Source: Pseudomonas sp. KNUC1026
GTDB taxonomy: Bacteria; Pseudomonadota; Gammaproteobacteria; Pseudomonadales; Pseudomonadaceae
Assembly (NCBI RefSeq): GCF_021650705.1
Contig: NZ_CP087138.1
Span: forward strand, 1,984,001-2,048,000
DNA length: 64,000 nt
Direction: 5' to 3'
In this document: positions 26,909 to 36,880 of the stretch, one piece after another
How the letters are laid out: every line of letters begins with the position of its first letter
How positions within the stretch are numbered: the first letter of the stretch is position 1
Notes under the pieces: model-generated
The model's input: the letters and a program-made list of their open reading frames with translations, nothing else
Told to the model about the DNA's origin: nothing
The model's database searches: none
Position numbers and translations under genes: made by a program

Positions 26909-26922
26909 CGCAAACGTTTGCG
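26909..26922. promoter_or_regulatory. LacI-family operator, presumably for RbsR
   Basis: CGCAAACGTTTGCG is a perfect 14-bp palindrome with the central CG typical of LacI/GalR sites. It directly follows the predicted -10 and sits 35 bases before the rbsB start, a position where RbsR would block transcription. Confidence 0.85.
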
Positions 26923-26956
26923 GGCTCCAAATAACGACAATACCGGAGTCATCACC

Positions 26957-27916
26957 ATGTACGGTTCACGCCCTGCCCGTCTGTTCACTGCACTCGCCTT
27001 CAGCGCCGCCAGCGCCCTGCTCCCTCTCTCCGCCAGCCATGCCGCCGAGCCTGAAAAGCCCAAGGTCGCGCTGGTGATGAAGTCCCTGGCCAACGAATTC
27101 TTCCGCACCATGGAAAACGGCGCCAAGGACTACCAGGCGGCGCACCCCAATGACTTCAGCCTGATCGCCAACGGCATCAAGGACGAGACCGACACCTCGG
27201 CGCAAATCCGCATCGTCGAGCAGATGATCGTCGAGCAGGTCAACGCGCTGGTGATCGCCCCGGCCGATTCCAAAGCGCTGGTGCCGGTGCTGAAAAAGGC
27301 CACCGATGCCGGCATCAAGGTGGTCAACATCGACAACCGCCTCGACCCGGACGTAGTACGCAGCAAGGGCCTGAACATCCCCTTCGTGGGGCCGGACAAC
27401 CGCAAGGGCGCGCAGCTGGTGGGTGACTACCTGGCCAAGACGTCGCTCAAGGCCGGCGACCAGGTGGGCATCATCGAAGGCGTGTCGACCACCACCAACG
27501 CCCAGCAACGCACCGCCGGCTTCAAGGCGGCGATGGACCAGGCCGGGATGAAGATCGTCGGTGTGCAGTCGGGCAATTGGGAAATCGACAAAGGCAACGC
27601 CGTGGCAGCCGCCATGCTCAACGAATACCCGGAGCTCAAAGCCCTGCTGGCCGGCAACGACAGCATGGCCCTGGGTGCGGTGTCGGCGGTGCGCGCCGCT
27701 GGCAAGCAAGGCCAGGTCAAGGTGGTGGGCTATGACAACATCAACGCCATCAAGCCCATGCTCAAAGACGGCCGTGTGCTGGCCACCGCAGACCAGTACG
27801 CCGCCAAGCAAGCCGTGTTCGGCATCGAAGCCGCACTCAAGCTGGTCAAGGGCGAGCCGGTCGATGCCAAAGACGGCGTGATCGAGACCCCCGTTGAACT
27901 CGTGACCCAGCCATGA
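26957..27916 (+). CDS. rbsB: Ribose ABC transporter, periplasmic binding protein
   Basis: I start at the ATG at 26,957, preceded by GGAG. The first 29 residues are a signal peptide (ARLFTALAFSAASALL, cleavage after SHA). The mature part is a type-1 periplasmic sugar-binding protein: KVALVMKSLANEFFRTMENG at the front, ALVIAPADSKALVPVLKKA, NIDNRLD and a C-terminal GYDNINAIKPMLKDG. It captures ribose in the periplasm for RbsAC. It is the first gene of rbsBACRKD, with the next start overlapping its stop. Confidence 0.93.
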   Translation: MYGSRPARLFTALAFSAASALLPLSASHAAEPEKPKVALVMKSLANEFFRTMENGAKDYQAAHPNDFSLIANGIKDETDTSAQIRIVEQMIVEQVNALVIAPADSKALVPVLKKATDAGIKVVNIDNRLDPDVVRSKGLNIPFVGPDNRKGAQLVGDYLAKTSLKAGDQVGIIEGVSTTTNAQQRTAGFKAAMDQAGMKIVGVQSGNWEIDKGNAVAAAMLNEYPELKALLAGNDSMALGAVSAVRAAGKQGQVKVVGYDNINAIKPMLKDGRVLATADQYAAKQAVFGIEAALKLVKGEPVDAKDGVIETPVELVTQP

Positions 27917-29463
27917 GCGGCGCGGTACTGACCGCCCGCGGGATCGGCAAAACCTACGCCCAGCCGGTGCTGGGCGGTGTGGACATCGACCTGTACCCGG
28001 GCGAAGTACTGGCCCTGACCGGCGAAAACGGCGCGGGCAAGAGCACCCTGTCGAAGATTTTCTGCGGCCTGGAGCAACCCACCACCGGCAGCCTTGCGCT
28101 GCTGGGTGAACCCTACGCGCCGGCCAACCGGCGCAAGGCCGAAGAATCGGGTGTGCGCATGGTGCTGCAGGAGCTCAACCTGCTGCCCACCTTGAGCGTT
28201 GCGGAAAACCTCTTCCTCGACCGCCTGCCCCATCGTGCCGGCTGGATTTCCCGCGGCCGCCTGCGCAGCCTGGCCCGCCAGGCCATGGCGCAGGTGGGGC
28301 TGGAGGCGGTGGACCCGGACACCCCCGTGGCAGCACTGGGCGTCGGCCACCAGCAGATGGTGGAAATCGCCCGCAACCTGATCGGGGATTGCCGCGTGCT
28401 GGTGCTCGATGAGCCCACCGCCATGCTTACCCACCGTGAAGTGGAGCTGCTGTTCGAGCAGATCGAGCGGCTGCGCGCGCGGGGCGTCGCCATCGTCTAC
28501 ATCTCCCACCGCCTCGAAGAGCTGGCCCGTGTGGCCCAGCGCGTGGCGGTGCTGCGTGACGGCAACCTGGTGGCGGTGGAACCCATTGGCCGTTACAGCA
28601 GCGACGAGCTGGTCACGCTGATGGTCGGCCGGGAAGTGGGCGATGCCATCGACCTGGGTGATCGCCCGCTGGGCGCGCCGCGGCTGGAGGTGCGCAACCT
28701 CAGCCGGCGCGGCAAGGTGGCGGACGTGTCGTTCAGCGTGCGCGCCGGGGAGATCTTCGGCATCTCCGGGTTGATCGGAGCCGGCCGCACCGAGCTGCTG
28801 CGTTTGATCTACGGCGCAGACCCGGCCGACAGCGGCCAGGTATTGCTCGGCGACCCAGCGGCGCCGGTGTCCATCGGCTCGCCGGCGGAGGCCGTCCGCC
28901 AGGGCATCGCGCTGATCACCGAAGACCGCAAGGGCGAAGGCCTGCTGCTGAGCCAGTCGATCGGCGCCAACCTTGCCTTGGGCAACATGCCCCGAGTGTC
29001 GCGCCACGGCGTGATGCACGGGGCGGCCGAAGACGCGCTGGCGCAGCGCCAGATCGCCGCCATGCGCATCCGCTGCCAGGGGCCGCACCAGCGGGTCGAC
29101 GAGTTGTCGGGCGGTAACCAGCAAAAGGTGGTGATCGGCCGCTGGCTGGAGCGCGACTGCGACGTGCTGCTGTTCGATGAGCCCACCCGAGGCATCGACG
29201 TGGGTGCCAAGTTCGAGATCTACACCTTGCTGGGCGAGCTGGCACGCCAGGGCAAGGCCTTGGTGGTGGTCTCCAGCGACCTGCGCGAACTGATGCTGAT
29301 CTGCGACCGTATCGGCGTGATGTCTGCCGGCCGCCTGGTCGAGACGTTCAGCCGCGACAACTGGACCCAGGACAGCCTGCTCGCCGCTGCGTTTGCCGGC
29401 TACCGCGCCCGTGACGCCTTGCTCGGCGAGGCCACCCCGCCCCTTCAGGAGCTTTCTGTATGA
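27913..29463 (+). CDS. rbsA: Ribose ABC transporter, ATP-binding protein
   Basis: The 516-aa protein has two ABC domains, as usual for sugar importers. The first has Walker A GENGAGKST (about residues 39-47), signature VGHQQMVEIA and Walker B VLVLDEPTA. The second has the relaxed loop GLIGAGRTELL, signature LSGGNQQKVVIG and LLFDEPTRGIDVGAK. It powers ribose uptake at the cytoplasmic face. It overlaps rbsB and rbsC by four bases each (ATGA). Confidence 0.95.
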   Translation: MSGAVLTARGIGKTYAQPVLGGVDIDLYPGEVLALTGENGAGKSTLSKIFCGLEQPTTGSLALLGEPYAPANRRKAEESGVRMVLQELNLLPTLSVAENLFLDRLPHRAGWISRGRLRSLARQAMAQVGLEAVDPDTPVAALGVGHQQMVEIARNLIGDCRVLVLDEPTAMLTHREVELLFEQIERLRARGVAIVYISHRLEELARVAQRVAVLRDGNLVAVEPIGRYSSDELVTLMVGREVGDAIDLGDRPLGAPRLEVRNLSRRGKVADVSFSVRAGEIFGISGLIGAGRTELLRLIYGADPADSGQVLLGDPAAPVSIGSPAEAVRQGIALITEDRKGEGLLLSQSIGANLALGNMPRVSRHGVMHGAAEDALAQRQIAAMRIRCQGPHQRVDELSGGNQQKVVIGRWLERDCDVLLFDEPTRGIDVGAKFEIYTLLGELARQGKALVVVSSDLRELMLICDRIGVMSAGRLVETFSRDNWTQDSLLAAAFAGYRARDALLGEATPPLQELSV

Positions 29464-30440
29464 CCACCCCGATCGTTTCCGCTGCCACCCGCAGCGGCAC
29501 CCGCCAAGGCCTGGGCACTTACGTAGGCCTGGCCGGCGCGCTGCTGGCGATGGTGGTGCTGTTCGCCTCGCTGAGCAGTCATTTTCTCTCCTACGCCACC
29601 TTCACCACGCTGGCCAACCAGATCCCCGACCTGATGGTGCTGGCGGTCGGCATGACGCTGGTGCTGATCATCGGCGGCATCGACCTGTCGGTCGGCTCGG
29701 TGCTGGCATTGGCCGCCGCCGTGGTGAGCGTGGCCACCCTCGGGCTGGGTTGGGGCATTCTGCCCGCCGCGTTGCTGGGCATGGCCTGCGCTGCATTGGC
29801 AGGCACAGTCACCGGCACCATCACCGTCGCCTGGGGCATCCCTTCGTTCATCGTGTCGCTGGGCGTGCTGGAAATGGCCCGCGGCCTGGCCTACCAGCTC
29901 ACCGACTCGCGCACCGCTTACATCGGCGACGCCTACGCCTGGCTCTCCACGCCTTGGGCGGCCGGGGTATCGCCTTCGTTCGCCATCGCCCTGGCGGTGA
30001 TCGTGCTCGCCCACCTGCTGCTGACCCGTACCGTGTTCGGCCGCTACCTTGTGGCCATCGGCACCAACGAAGAAGCCGTACGCCTGGCCGGGATCAATCC
30101 CAAGCCGTACAAGGTGATGGTATTCGCGCTGATGGGCGCGCTGGCCGGGCTGGCGGCGCTGTTTCAGATTTCCCGCCTGGAAGCGGCGGACCCGAACGCC
30201 GGCGCCGGCATGGAGCTGCAAGTGATCGCTGCCGTGGTGATCGGCGGCACCAGCCTGATGGGCGGGCGTGGGTCGGTAATCAGCACCTTTTTCGGTGTGC
30301 TGATCATTTCGGTGCTGGCGGCCGGGTTGGCCCAGGTGGGCGCATCGGAGCCGACCAAGCGGATCATCACCGGGGCCGTGATCGTGGTCGCCGTGGTGCT
30401 CGACACCTACCGCAGCTACCGCGCCAAGCGCAAAGGGTAG
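29460..30440 (+). CDS. rbsC: Ribose ABC transporter, permease
   Basis: The 326-aa membrane protein has about eight to ten hydrophobic segments and the BPD_transp_2 family motif LIIGGIDLSVGSVLAL near residue 75. The cytoplasmic coupling loop is followed by GINPKPYKVMVFALMGALAG. It forms the membrane channel for ribose with RbsA. It is frame-intact and coupled to rbsA. Confidence 0.94.
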   Translation: MTTPIVSAATRSGTRQGLGTYVGLAGALLAMVVLFASLSSHFLSYATFTTLANQIPDLMVLAVGMTLVLIIGGIDLSVGSVLALAAAVVSVATLGLGWGILPAALLGMACAALAGTVTGTITVAWGIPSFIVSLGVLEMARGLAYQLTDSRTAYIGDAYAWLSTPWAAGVSPSFAIALAVIVLAHLLLTRTVFGRYLVAIGTNEEAVRLAGINPKPYKVMVFALMGALAGLAALFQISRLEAADPNAGAGMELQVIAAVVIGGTSLMGGRGSVISTFFGVLIISVLAAGLAQVGASEPTKRIITGAVIVVAVVLDTYRSYRAKRKG

Positions 30441-30445
30441 GCGCA

Positions 30446-31441
30446 GTGGCCACCATCAAGGACGTCGCCGCCCGCGCGGGCATTTCCTACACCACGGTGT
30501 CCCACGTGGTGAACGGCACGCGGCCGGTCAGTGACGCAGTGCGTGGCAAGGTCGAGGCCGCCATCGCCGAGCTGGGCTACGTGCCCAGTGGGGTGGCGCG
30601 CTCGCTGCGGGCGCAGGCCACAGGCACCCTGGGCATGCTCTTGCCCAACGTCAGCAACCCCTATTTCGCAGAACTCGCCCGCGGGGTGGAAGACCACGCC
30701 GAGCAGAACGGCTACAGCGTGATCCTCTGCAACTCCGACGACGACATCGACAAACAGCTGCGCTACCTGCGCGTGCTGTTGGAGCGGCGCATCGACGGGC
30801 TGATCGTGGCCACGGTGGACAGCGACCCCCGCTTCGCCCAGGCGCTGGCCCGGCTCAACGTGCCGCTGGTGCTGGTCGACCGCCCCCTGGACGGCGTGCT
30901 GGCCGACCGAGTGCAGGTCGACCACGAACATGGCGGCTACCTCGCCACCCAACACCTGTTGGCGCTGGGCCACCAACGCATCGCCTGCATTGCCGGGCCC
31001 GCCACCACCGAGGCCGCTCGTTTGCGCGCTGAGGGCTACCAGCGCGCCTTGGCCGATGCGCAGGTGCCCGCACTGCCGGTGGTGGCCTGCGCGTTCACCG
31101 CACCGGCCGGGCATGCCGCCGCGCACCGCTTGTTCAATGGCCCGTTGCCGCCGTCGGCGATCTTCGCCGGCAACGACATGCTCGCCATCGGCGTGCTGCG
31201 CGCAGCGGCCGAGCACGGGCTGCAAGTGCCGGCGCAGCTGTCAGTGGTCGGTTTCGATGACATCGAAGTCAGCCGCTACCTCCACCCTGCGCTCACAACG
31301 GTCGGGCAGGCCATCGGCCAGTTGGGTGAGCGCGCCGCCGCGCGGCTATTGGCGCGTATCCGTAGCCCGGGCCTGAGCGTCGGGCACCAGTCGCTGCCAC
31401 CCAAGTGGTGCAGCGGGAAACCAGCGGGCCAGCGTTTCTGA
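30446..31441 (+). CDS. rbsR: LacI-family ribose operon repressor
   Basis: I start at the GTG at 30,446, five bases after the rbsC stop, giving VATIKDVAARAGISYTTVSH, an intact LacI helix-turn-helix with its hinge (GYVPSGVARSLRAQ). The effector domain follows: GTLGMLLPNVSNPYFAELA and near the end SAIFAGNDMLAIGVLRAA and VVGFDDIEVSRY. It most likely binds the palindrome at 26,909-26,922 and releases it with ribose. A longer upstream frame exists but overlaps rbsC fully and is not real. Confidence 0.92.
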   Translation: MATIKDVAARAGISYTTVSHVVNGTRPVSDAVRGKVEAAIAELGYVPSGVARSLRAQATGTLGMLLPNVSNPYFAELARGVEDHAEQNGYSVILCNSDDDIDKQLRYLRVLLERRIDGLIVATVDSDPRFAQALARLNVPLVLVDRPLDGVLADRVQVDHEHGGYLATQHLLALGHQRIACIAGPATTEAARLRAEGYQRALADAQVPALPVVACAFTAPAGHAAAHRLFNGPLPPSAIFAGNDMLAIGVLRAAAEHGLQVPAQLSVVGFDDIEVSRYLHPALTTVGQAIGQLGERAAARLLARIRSPGLSVGHQSLPPKWCSGKPAGQRF

Positions 31442-31484
31442 ACGCTGCTGATCCCAGTGAAGCCGCAAGGCGTGTTGAAGGTGA

Positions 31485-32394
<910 letters not shown>

Positions 32395-32398
<4 letters not shown>

Positions 32399-32799
32399 AA
32401 AAGACCCCGTTGTTGAACGCGGCGTTGTCCGCTGCCATCGCCCGCCTCGGCCATGGAGATGTGCTGGTGATCGGTGACGCCGGCATGCCCGTGCCGCCTG
32501 GCACGCTCTGCATCGACCTGGCCCTCACGCCAGGCGTGCCGGACTTCGCCACCACCCTGCGCGTGGTGCTGGCCGAGATGCAGGTGGAGAGCCATGTCAT
32601 TGCCGAGGAGACCTTCATCGCCGCCCCGCCGGGGCTCGCGGCGGTGGAAGCGCTGCACGCTGCAGGTGCTCTGGGTGAACGTACGCGGGTGAGCCATATC
32701 GCGCTCAAGGCCTTGTGCAAGGAGGCGCGGGTTCAGGTGCGCACTGGGGAGTGCCAGCCGTACAGCAATATTGCGTTGGTGGCGGGGGTAACGTTTTAA
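32395..32799 (+). CDS. rbsD: D-ribose pyranase
   Basis: The 134-aa protein shows the RbsD/FucU pattern: the N-terminal catalytic His in [19 protein letters not shown] and the C-terminal [16 protein letters not shown]. It interconverts the pyranose and furanose forms of ribose so ribokinase can use it. It is the last gene of the rbs operon and overlaps rbsK. A weak stem follows the stop, without a U-tract. The 198 bases before the LysR gene hold nothing else. Confidence 0.94.
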
Positions 32800-32997
32800 G
32801 GGTTGTTCACTCAGCCCTTCACCTCTGCCATTCGCCCCGGCTGCAGCGTGCCGAGGTAGTGGGCTTGGGTGAGTAACCTCTACAGGCGAGCAAGCTTGCA
32901 GAAGGCAACGATCGATTACCTTGATTGCGGTTAAAAGAACTTGCAACGCAGCGGCGACTCTCGTCCCGATGCAGGTCTATACACAAACATCTGCTGA

Positions 32998-33903
32998 CTA
33001 ATGGAAGTAGGGTTCCAACACACACTCCATCCATGCCATGAAAGCTCGGACACGCGGGGAAAGATTACGGCGATGCGCGACAACAAGCCACGCAGGGAGC
33101 GGCTCAGGTCGTAGATCATGCAGGATTTCGACCAGGTGGCCACTTTCGATGTGATGTGCAAGGGCCAGCTGACCCGCCTGAATAAGTCCAATTCCCGCCA
33201 GGCCCGCAGCATGATAGGCCTGCACGTTATTCACTTGCATAGCCCCTGGCAATGCGAGCGATGCGTAGCCGTCAACTTCCGGATATTCCCATCCTGTGGG
33301 TCGAGCCCCGAGTGTCGGCGTGTAGTGAATCATCTGGTGACCTTGGATCGAAAGATCATCTAGTGTTCGCGGTATGCCGTACTTGGCCAGATAGCCTGGG
33401 CTCGCCGCATTTATCATCCGTAACTTGCCCAGCGAGCGAGCGACAAGTGCGTCGTCAAGGAGGGGGCCAAGACGGATGACGCAATCGAACCCTTCCTGGA
33501 CAAGATCTACTCGGCGATCTGTGCTGGACAGTTCCAGCTCCAACTCAGGGTTTATATCGAGCAACTGAGCAAGCGCAGGAATCACGACGGTTTTTGCCAA
33601 CTCGGTCGGCATATCCACGCGCAATCTTCCCCTAAGCGGGGCCCCGTTGTTGGCGAACATGGAATGCATGTCCTGAGCTTCGGCCAGCAGGTCAAGTGCT
33701 CGTGTATAGAAGGTACGCCCGTCCTCAGTCAACTGCACACTGCGTGTTGTCCTGTGCAGGAGGGTTGCGCCCATGTCTCGCTCCAGCGCACGGATCACCG
33801 TTGACACTCGTCCTTTCTGCATCCCCAAGCTTTCAGCCGCACGCGTGAAACTCATCATTTCCGCAACGCGGGCAAAGATCAAAAGAGCCTGGAGGTTCGG
33901 CAT
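32998..33903 (-). CDS. LysR-family transcriptional regulator
   Basis: The 301-aa product has the LysR winged HTH at the N-terminus (FARVAEMMSFTRAAESLGMQ, then VSTVIRALERDMGATLLHR) and a substrate-binding domain (RGRLRVDMPTEL onward). It is the CrgA/DsdC-like subgroup that starts with an aromatic-rich first helix. Its target is unclear: the divergent neighbour is the DUF1330 gene at 34,138, 234 bases away. LysR proteins usually regulate the divergent gene. Confidence 0.9.
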   Translation of the reverse strand: MPNLQALLIFARVAEMMSFTRAAESLGMQKGRVSTVIRALERDMGATLLHRTTRSVQLTEDGRTFYTRALDLLAEAQDMHSMFANNGAPLRGRLRVDMPTELAKTVVIPALAQLLDINPELELELSSTDRRVDLVQEGFDCVIRLGPLLDDALVARSLGKLRMINAASPGYLAKYGIPRTLDDLSIQGHQMIHYTPTLGARPTGWEYPEVDGYASLALPGAMQVNNVQAYHAAGLAGIGLIQAGQLALAHHIESGHLVEILHDLRPEPLPAWLVVAHRRNLSPRVRAFMAWMECVLEPYFH

Positions 33904-34137
33904 TGTTCACCAGATTGATAACAGTGCGTTCAGGGTTCTGTGGTTTATAACGTATTTTGCACTCAGTAAAGTAGCTCTCCAGTAGCCCGTAACCAAACGC
34001 AAGCAAGGGCGATCGCCAGGGAATCCGGAAGCGGCACGTTCGTACGGCACTCGCGCCGGCTCTGATTGCCGGGAAACGGGCAGCTGTAGTTACTGGCCTG
34101 CGTAAAATTGATTAGCCCCACTGAAAGAGAGACAGAC

Positions 34138-34425
34138 ATGCCAAAAGGATACCTGATCGGGCACGTGAGCATCTCGGATGCAACGGCTTACGCCGCCTAT
34201 GCAAAAGCTGCAGGCGATGCAATGCGACCTTTCAACCCGAAAGTCATTGCAGGAGGGCAACACGAAAACCTCGAAGGCGAAGCTCATGAGCGGCACGTGA
34301 TAGTTGAGTTCGACTCATTCGCCGACGCTAAGCGCTTTTACGAAAGCTCGGAATATCAAGCAGCCAAGGCCCTGCGCGCGGGCGCTGCAACTGGGACATT
34401 TGTCATACTCGAAGGGGCCCCTTGA
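34138..34425 (+). CDS. DUF1330 family protein
   Basis: I start at the ATG at 34,138 with GAGAGA upstream. The 95-aa ferredoxin-like protein (PKGYLIGHVSISDATAYAAY, then HVIVEFDSFADAKRFYESS) is a typical DUF1330 member, a dimeric alpha/beta-barrel fold related to stress-response and monooxygenase-like proteins. No reaction is established. It is divergent from the LysR regulator and may be its target. Confidence 0.9.
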   Translation: MPKGYLIGHVSISDATAYAAYAKAAGDAMRPFNPKVIAGGQHENLEGEAHERHVIVEFDSFADAKRFYESSEYQAAKALRAGAATGTFVILEGAP

Positions 34426-34503
34426 CAATTGCCGGTATTCAAACCCAAGAACGTTCACCAGGCATGAATCGCCCGAAACGCGCAGTCGTTGAAGGCGAAC
34501 CGC

Positions 34504-35118
34504 TCAATCGCATTTGAGCAGCGGCCATGTTGCCATCCAGTTTTTAGCCTTGAGGCGATCTTGGTAAATCTTTCTTTTCTCCGTGGCGAACCTGCCCGCT
34601 GGCCTGATAACCAGACCAAAAAGATCCTCAAGGCCCAAGGGTGCTGCGACCTCACATGCGGTTTGCTCTCCTATCCTGACGGCTACCGCCGTTGCGGTCT
34701 CAGCCCAGTATCGCATTGCGTCGGTCGCAGAAAGGTACGGTTGATCACCATTTCTGACATGCATTCTTGCCTGATTTTTTACAGACCACATGATCGCTGG
34801 ATCCAGACGTCCTAGCATGGACTCCAACACTTCATCCTCCTCCTGGGAACATCGTCCAGCATCAAACCAAATGACATCGACGTCCGTTGATACAGGAGAG
34901 GATCTGTACCCGTGTAGATAGTCCCAAACTGCGTTTCGAACAAAGCCGGCCCCTATCCAACAGTCTGGTAAGCCAAGAGATCGAACTGCCTCAAGTATTC
35001 GCCAGCGAACAAGATCATTTGAAATGATCGCTTGAATGACTGAAATATCGCCCACTTTTCCCCCACTACCGACGCCTGGCACGTACCCAAGTGCGCAACC
35101 CCACTTAGCACTTGACAC
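34504..35118 (-). CDS. Nucleotidyltransferase family protein
   Basis: The product (204 aa from this start; a later start near VIQAIISND is plausible) has the NTP_transf_6-type pattern: CWIGAGFVRNAVWDYLHGY near residue 55 and STDVDVIWFD near residue 75, which supplies the metal-binding Asp pair. A conserved ATDAMRYWAETATAVAVR follows. Family members transfer nucleotides to unknown targets. It stands alone and is convergent with the DUF1330 gene. Confidence 0.82.
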   Translation of the reverse strand: MSSAKWGCALGYVPGVGSGGKVGDISVIQAIISNDLVRWRILEAVRSLGLPDCWIGAGFVRNAVWDYLHGYRSSPVSTDVDVIWFDAGRCSQEEDEVLESMLGRLDPAIMWSVKNQARMHVRNGDQPYLSATDAMRYWAETATAVAVRIGEQTACEVAAPLGLEDLFGLVIRPAGRFATEKRKIYQDRLKAKNWMATWPLLKCD

Positions 35119-35175
35119 TATGACTCAACTTAATTCCAATACCCCGCCTTTCACGGACGATGCAAGGACACCACC

Positions 35176-35612
35176 ATGGCCCAGCCCCCTTCCTCTCCAC
35201 GGGGTGATCTCCTGCGCACGCTGGTGTTCCTCCCGCTCGGCCTGTGCCTGCTCTACCTGGCCGTCTACCTCGTACAAGCCCGGCTGAGCTTCACCGCCCA
35301 GGCCCAACGTGCCCCCGGTGTCGTAAGCGGCCTGAACGCAGGCGGCAGCCACCCACAAATCGACTTCACCGACGCCTCTGGCAACAAGGTCAGCTACGCC
35401 GAGGGCGGGTTGATCTTCGGTTACGCCACAGGCGATCGAGTGCAGGTGTTGTACCTCCCCAAGGCCCCAGCCGCAACGGCAATCATCGAAGACCGGGCGC
35501 GCTGTGGGGCGCAAGTTTGCTGGCCGGGCTGTTCGCGCTGGTGTTCACCTCAGGTGGCGGCTACCACCTGGCCGCATGGATTCGCCGGCGCCCCAAAGCC
35601 GGGCCCGTATAA
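35176..35612 (+). pseudogene. DUF3592-like membrane protein, one-base frameshift
   Basis: The first frame gives an N-terminal membrane segment (TLVFLPLGLCLLYLAVYLV), a periplasmic region (FTDASGNKVSYAEGG, VQVLYLPKAP) and then shifts. The second frame supplies ALWGASLLAGLFALVFTSGG and a basic end (WIRRRPKAGPV) to a TAA at 35,610-35,612. This two-segment layout is that of DUF3592 proteins. The shift near 35,495 looks like a base error. The next gene begins 11 bases later with AAGGAC as ribosome site. Confidence 0.7.
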
Positions 35613-35622
35613 GGACATTCAG

Positions 35623-36201
35623 ATGCAGATCCCGATCGCCGTGAGCCTCAGTGACTGGCGCTACAAGACCGCCAGCGGAGGTGGCTTGACGCTGGTGTTC
35701 GCCGCCGCCTCGGGCGGTGCGCTCACCCTCACCGACCCTCAGGGCGTCGACCAGCAGTTTCGCTACGGCTCGCTGGGTGCCGGGGTTGGCCTTGGCGCGC
35801 GTTTGCCGCGGTTCGGTAAGGTCAACTTGCATGTACGTGGCAAGAGCGTCGGCGCAGCAGGCGCGAGCGAGGATTTCCCCGCTGTCGGCCGAGTGCTGGT
35901 GGCCGACTCGATTGCCGACCGTGGCCTGGTTCGGGAAGATTTCGAGGGCGCTTGTGTGTTCATCGAAGGCGGCGTGGGGCTGCTCGGCGGCGCCAGCGGC
36001 TCGGCGATGCTGTTCGGGCTGGATGCCAAGCTGCTGGCGATGACTGCCGGCACACTGACACCGGTGGGCAACCTGCTGCTACCTCATGACAGCGCCGCAC
36101 GGCTGTTGCGTTCGGCCAAGGGCGTGATCCTGGCTGCCGGGCTGAATGTGGGGTTGCAGGCCGGTGCCGGGGCGACTATCTCCCTGGGCGGGCTCTTCTA
36201 G
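35623..36201 (+). CDS. Hypothetical Gly-rich protein
   Basis: I start at the ATG at 35,623 (AAGGAC upstream). The 192-aa product is rich in Gly, Ala and Val with repeated small-residue strands (FRYGSLGAGVGLGARLPRFG, VFIEGGVGLLGGASGSAMLF, then GLNVGLQAGAGATISLGG). This suggests an all-beta or membrane-inserting protein. No signal peptide is visible. It probably forms an operon with the DUF3592-like gene. The function is unknown. Confidence 0.7.
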   Translation: MQIPIAVSLSDWRYKTASGGGLTLVFAAASGGALTLTDPQGVDQQFRYGSLGAGVGLGARLPRFGKVNLHVRGKSVGAAGASEDFPAVGRVLVADSIADRGLVREDFEGACVFIEGGVGLLGGASGSAMLFGLDAKLLAMTAGTLTPVGNLLLPHDSAARLLRSAKGVILAAGLNVGLQAGAGATISLGGLF

Positions 36202-36232
36202 CGGCAGGCGCTGCGCGATCTAGCCAACCCGA

Positions 36233-36880
36233 TCACCACCTGAGCACTCGCGGCCCAAGCGCAGCCCCCACCAGGGTCGGAATCAACATGCCGGCCACGT
36301 ACCAGATCCCCCAGAACGGCACGCCCATTTCTGGGCAGTGAATGCAGTACGCAAGCGTTGCTGCGGCGCCAGAGAGCAGCCCAGCCCCGGCCCCCGCCAG
36401 ACGAAGGCGGGTCGGGCACATGGCCTTGAGCGCCCAGAAGTTGGCGATGAAGCCAGGCACTGACAGCAGCGCGATATTGAACGGGCAGGTACGCCAGGTT
36501 TGCCCCAGCACCAGCGGAGTGCGGCCTTCTGCAGGCGCATCGATCAAGGCCGCCGCCCCTCCCAACAGCACCAGCAACAGGGGCAAGGCCAGCACACACC
36601 AGGTCACGCCAGGGTCGACCCCTGGCCGCGAGAGCCGGGCTGTGAACCACAGCGCCCCCAATCCCAGGGCAGTGGGGAACGCCACCTTGGCCCAGAACAA
36701 CGGTGTGCGCGCCACGTCCAGAAGGTCTGGCCGGATCCCGAACAAGGCGATCGCCAGCATGGCGGCGCCTGCCACGCCAATCATCACGGCCAACGCGAGG
36801 CGGCGCGCAAGCAAATGCCGGTCTACCTTGCCGCTCTCTGCCGCCAGCAGCGCAATCAAATCATCAGTTCTCATGGTCAC
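36233..36880 (-). CDS. nrsF: NrsF (DUF1109) membrane anti-sigma factor
   Basis: The 215-aa product has a short cytoplasmic N-terminus (MRTDDLIALLAAESG) and six hydrophobic segments, the NrsF/DUF1109 layout. Two Cys motifs, RTCPFNI and AYCIHCPEMG, face the periplasm and probably sense metal or redox state, as proposed for this family. It holds a SigF-type ECF sigma at the membrane until the signal arrives. Its start overlaps the sigma gene stop by 17 bases, so the two are co-translated. Confidence 0.88.
   Translation of the reverse strand: MTMRTDDLIALLAAESGKVDRHLLARRLALAVMIGVAGAAMLAIALFGIRPDLLDVARTPLFWAKVAFPTALGLGALWFTARLSRPGVDPGVTWCVLALPLLLVLLGGAAALIDAPAEGRTPLVLGQTWRTCPFNIALLSVPGFIANFWALKAMCPTRLRLAGAGAGLLSGAAATLAYCIHCPEMGVPFWGIWYVAGMLIPTLVGAALGPRVLRW

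Noticed and set aside
27730..29124. 464-codon minus-strand frame across rbsA
   Set aside because: It is antisense to a gene with all ABC motifs. Its His/Gln/Ala/Arg-rich composition is a normal by-product of high-GC codon use.
29393..30445. Long plus-strand extension upstream of rbsR
   Set aside because: It overlaps rbsC completely in another frame. The LacI helix-turn-helix begins at the GTG at 30,446.
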